DNA of 64,000 nt from Ancylomarina sp. DW003 (lineage in GTDB: Bacteria > Bacteroidota > Bacteroidia > Bacteroidales > Marinifilaceae). Of this stretch, positions 61,378 through 64,000 are shown piece by piece; the stretch's first letter is position 1; each line of letters begins with the position of its first letter. The position numbers were made by a program, and so were the translations under genes. The notes under the pieces are model-generated. The model was not told the DNA's origin. It saw only the letters and a list, made by a program, of their open reading frames with translations, and did no database searches. Location: NCBI RefSeq assembly GCF_029029505.1, contig NZ_JAKJSD010000016.1:36662-100661 (forward strand). The letters are read 5' to 3'.

Positions 61378-61861
61378 AAATGTTGTTTATTGTCTAATAA
61401 AAATAGATAAATGCTACTATTATTCAAGTATGTAGAATGTTTCTTACATGAATTTATCTTATTTCTATGTGAAAGTAGTTAAATACTTTGTTAATATCAT
61501 CATATAATATAAATCTAAAACTGACTTTATGGATTCACTTATTAGGTTTAGTAATTGTATTTCATTTTTTCGCTCATAAGTGTATTTTGATTCAATTTTA
61601 TGGGTGAAATTATTAAAATTGACATCTTTTTCTATTCATAATTATAAAAAATATGAAAAATATAATCAGAATTGATTGGATAAGGTGGTATGAACATAAC
61701 AGTAAAAATTTATTGTAAATGCAAACGAGTGTATTCTTTTAAAAAGTCTGTGTGTTGAATTTCAATTTTTTAGCTCTGTTTATATTTTACAGTAAAAACA
61801 CAATCATCTAATGTGCTGAAAAACAGCTAATAGAAATGTTTTAAAAAAATATTAAAATCCA
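61378..61861. other. AT-rich divergent region upstream of arcC
   Basis: More than 480 AT-rich bases without a supported frame, repeat or obvious RNA fold. Only the arcC promoter at its right edge is recognised. Confidence 0.4.
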
Positions 61862-61890
61862 TTGAAATCTTGATAAAAGTTCTAGATTTG
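61862..61890 (+). promoter_or_regulatory. promoter of arcC
   Basis: TTG (61862-61864), 18 bases, then TAGATTTG (61883-61890) match the Bacteroidota -33/-7 consensus. The -7 box ends 37 bases before the arcC ATG. Confidence 0.6.
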
Positions 61891-61927
61891 TAGCTCAATT
61901 ATTAAAACAACATAAATAATACCTAAA

Positions 61928-62884
61928 ATGAATAAATTAGCAGTTGTAGCATTAGGTGGAAATGCCTTGTTAAGAGGTAATCAAAGAGGAACGGTTGAAG
62001 AACAAAGCCAAAACACTCTTGATACTCTTGAAAATCTAATTTTCCTTGTAAAGGAAGGATATGATGTTATTATTGCTCATGGTAATGGCCCGCAAGTAGG
62101 GAACATATTAATGAGAAATGATGCAGGAGAACAACTTTACAACATTCCTCAAATGCCTTTAGATATCGATGTAGCTGACTCGCAAGGAGGAATTGGTTAC
62201 ATGATTGAAAGAAACTTGCGTAACGTGTTGAAAGCAAACGGCATTGAAAAAGATGTCGTGACTTTGGTTACTCAGGTTGTTGTTGACAAGAACGATCCAG
62301 CTTTTGCAGATCCAATTAAACGTGTTGGTAAAATCTACAATAGAGAAGAAGCTGATAAGTTGATCGCTGATAAGGGATGGATTTTCAAAGAAGAAGTTAA
62401 AGCTGATGGAGGATGGAGACGTGTTGTTCCTTCGCCAAAGCCAATTCGTGTAATGAATGAGAAGGTTATTGAGAACCTGGCTCGTCAGGGAAATATCGTG
62501 ATCACTGTTGGTGGTGGTGGTGTTCCGGTTTCAGAAGATGAAAACGGTAACCTTTGCCCGGTTGAAGCAGTTATCGATAAAGATTTAGCATCTGCATTAA
62601 TTGGTGCTCGTGTTAAAGCTGACGAATTCTATATTCTTACTGATGTATCATTTGTTTACAAAGATTTTAAAGGACCAAACGAGCAGAAGTTAGAGTTCTT
62701 GAATCATGCTGATACAATGGGTTATTTAGCAGATGGTACTTTTGCTGAAGGTTCTATGGCTCCTAAGATTCGTGCTTGTTTAAGCTTTATCGAGAATGGT
62801 GGTGGGAAATCAGTAATTACTGAGGCAACAAAGCTTGAAGATAAATCTTACGGTACTAAGATTACAATGGAATATGAAGACTAA
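61928..62884 (+). CDS. arcC: carbamate kinase
   Basis: The 318-residue enzyme interconverts carbamoyl phosphate plus ADP with carbamate plus ATP. It shows the amino-acid-kinase fold motifs VVALGGNALLRGN (N terminus), IIAHGNGPQVGNILMRN (about 48-64), the carbamate-kinase sequence GWRRVVPSPKPIRV, ITVGGGGVPV (about 194-203) and VIDKDLASALIGARVKAD. Length is slightly above the usual 310. It is followed 88 bases later by an ornithine carbamoyltransferase. Together they can turn citrulline into ornithine and ATP as in the arginine deiminase pathway, though arginine deiminase itself is not in the window. Confidence 0.95.
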   Translation: MNKLAVVALGGNALLRGNQRGTVEEQSQNTLDTLENLIFLVKEGYDVIIAHGNGPQVGNILMRNDAGEQLYNIPQMPLDIDVADSQGGIGYMIERNLRNVLKANGIEKDVVTLVTQVVVDKNDPAFADPIKRVGKIYNREEADKLIADKGWIFKEEVKADGGWRRVVPSPKPIRVMNEKVIENLARQGNIVITVGGGGVPVSEDENGNLCPVEAVIDKDLASALIGARVKADEFYILTDVSFVYKDFKGPNEQKLEFLNHADTMGYLADGTFAEGSMAPKIRACLSFIENGGGKSVITEATKLEDKSYGTKITMEYED

Positions 62885-62936
62885 ATCCTTTTTAGGATTT
62901 GACTAGATAATACTTTTTTAAATTTCCGATTACACT

Positions 62937-62944
62937 TACTTTTG
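62937..62944 (+). promoter_or_regulatory. -7 box before the ornithine carbamoyltransferase gene
   Basis: TACTTTTG matches TAnnTTTG 28 bases before the start codon, with a T-rich stretch near -33. It suggests that the transferase can be transcribed independently of arcC. Confidence 0.45.
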
Positions 62945-62972
62945 TGATTGTAATCAATAAAAAATAAATAGC

Positions 62973-63974
62973 ATGAGTTTTAATTTAAGAAACAGAAACT
63001 TTTTGAAGTTATTGGATTTCACTCCAAAGGAAATGCAATACATGTTAGATCTTGCAAGAGATCTTAAAAGAGCAAAATATGCCGGAACTGAAGTACAGAC
63101 TATGAAGGGTAAGAATATCGCTTTGATATTTGAAAAATCTTCAACTCGTACGCGTTGTGCATTCGAAACTGCTGCTTACGATCAAGGAGCTCACGTAACT
63201 TATTTAGGGCCTTCAGGTTCTCAAATTGGTGTTAAAGAATCAATGGCTGATACTGCACGTGTATTGGGTCGTATGTACGATGGTATTGAGTACCGTGGAT
63301 ACGGACAGGCTATTGTTGAAGAATTGGGTAAATATGCAGGTGTACCAGTATGGAATGGTTTAACTGATGAGTACCACCCAACTCAAATTTTAGCTGACTT
63401 CTTAACTATGATGGAGCACACTGATAAGCCATTGAATCAAGTTGCTTTTGCTTACTTAGGTGATGCTCGTAACAATATGGCTAATTCATTAATGGTAGGT
63501 GCTGCAAAAATGGGTATGGATGTAAGAATCTGTGGACCAGCAAACCTTCAGCCTGAGGAAGAATTAGTTGCTCAATGTCAAGAAATTGCTAAAGAGACTG
63601 GTGCTAAAATTACAATTACTTCTGATGCTAAAGCAGGTGTTAAAGGATGTGATTTCCTTTATACTGATGTTTGGGTATCAATGGGTGAACCAGACGAAGT
63701 TTGGAAAGAAAGAATTGAAATTCTTAAGCCATTCCAGGTTAATGCTGAATTAATGGCTGCAACTGGTAACGCTTCAAGTAAATTCATGCACTGTCTTCCT
63801 GCTTATCACAACAGAGAGACTAAAGTAGGAGAAGAAGTTTTCCAGAAATTCGGTCTTAATGGTGTAGAAGTAACTGAAGATGTATTCGAATCTCCAGCAT
63901 CTATCGTATTTGACGAAGCTGAGAACCGTTTACATACTATTAAAGCTGTAATGGTAGCTACTTTGGGAGCATAA
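62973..63974 (+). CDS. argF: ornithine carbamoyltransferase
   Basis: The 333-residue enzyme transfers the carbamoyl group between carbamoyl phosphate and ornithine/citrulline. Present are the carbamoyl-phosphate motif [10 protein letters not shown] (about 55-64), [15 protein letters not shown] (about 131-145), [15 protein letters not shown] and the ornithine-side Cys loop [12 protein letters not shown] (about 270-281). The sequences fit a true OTC rather than the acetyl- or succinylornithine transcarbamylases used in arginine synthesis by some Bacteroidota. With arcC just upstream, the catabolic direction (arcB role) is likely. Confidence 0.94.
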   Translation: MSFNLRNRNFLKLLDFTPKEMQYMLDLARDLKRAKYAGTEVQTMKGKNIALIFEKSSTRTRCAFETAAYDQGAHVTYLGPSGSQIGVKESMADTARVLGRMYDGIEYRGYGQAIVEELGKYAGVPVWNGLTDEYHPTQILADFLTMMEHTDKPLNQVAFAYLGDARNNMANSLMVGAAKMGMDVRICGPANLQPEEELVAQCQEIAKETGAKITITSDAKAGVKGCDFLYTDVWVSMGEPDEVWKERIEILKPFQVNAELMAATGNASSKFMHCLPAYHNRETKVGEEVFQKFGLNGVEVTEDVFESPASIVFDEAENRLHTIKAVMVATLGA

Positions 63975-64000
63975 TCTCAAAAGTATATAAATATAAAAAT

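Noticed and set aside
61378..61927. Small RNA or hidden gene in the AT-rich gap before arcC
   Set aside because: No frame with a credible start and composition, and no stable hairpin with a terminator, could be found by eye.
62973..63974. N-acetyl- or N-succinylornithine carbamoyltransferase
   Set aside because: The [10 protein letters not shown] loop and pairing with carbamate kinase fit ordinary ornithine carbamoyltransferase.

Overview
The window looks like a chromosomal segment of a Bacteroidota bacterium, most likely a marine Marinilabiliales relative (inference from gene content; no rRNA is present). The DNA is AT-rich. Several genes are preceded by the Bacteroidota -7 box TAnnTTTG, Shine-Dalgarno sites are weak, and many families typical of the phylum occur (DUF4349, DUF4105/Lnb, DUF5715, DUF6340, DUF6913, COG3014 with LpoB, TonB-dependent barrel). 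No rRNA, tRNA, CRISPR array, transposase or phage gene was recognised.

Layout. 1-4.4 kb: small accessory genes (DUF1835, membrane proteins, DUF4349 lipoprotein, S41 protease, lumazine-binding-like protein). 4.5-13.6 kb: a surface-polymer locus. On the minus strand a capsule-assembly Wzi-like porin, a CDP-glycerol glycerophosphotransferase-like enzyme, a PEP mutase fused to a cytidylyltransferase-like domain, phosphonopyruvate decarboxylase, a phosphonoacetaldehyde-reductase-like iron alcohol dehydrogenase and a UDP-glucuronate decarboxylase. Divergently, a second glycerophosphotransferase-like enzyme and an LPS-kinase-like protein. Together they predict 2-hydroxyethylphosphonate, its CMP activation and its transfer to a xylose-containing surface glycan. 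13.7-25.6 kb: housekeeping and envelope genes (Nudix, COG3014/LpoB, dapA, pdxH, DUF2461, mtnN-luxS, a LysM plus periplasmic-binding-fold protein, an M13 peptidase). 26-37.6 kb: mnmA, a LytS/LytTR pair with two LiaF-like membrane proteins, ligA, a PAS histidine kinase and a TonB-dependent barrel.

37.7-41.4 kb is the most unusual non-coding stretch. It holds a perfect 30-bp palindrome, a second long hairpin and a degenerate 23-bp tandem repeat. These are followed by three unrelated single-gene units (DUF2971, serine hydrolase, YcxB-like) bounded by related GTAC...GGYTAAC ends, resembling a small gene-cassette array without a visible integrase. 41.8-46.2 kb is a tight five-gene operon starting with a FakA-FakB (DAK2-DegV) fusion and including plsY, which suggests fatty-acid activation feeding phospholipid synthesis.

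46.3-64 kb: DUF5715, a DEAD-box helicase, a VWA-like membrane protein, DUF6340, an M48 protease, cinA, a HupE/UreJ-like membrane protein, acyl-ACP thioesterase, an Lnb-like lipoprotein acyltransferase, lolA-ftsK, a lipoprotein, and finally carbamate kinase with ornithine carbamoyltransferase. Two copies of a 130-170 bp palindromic interspersed element lie at 27.1 and 32.9 kb.
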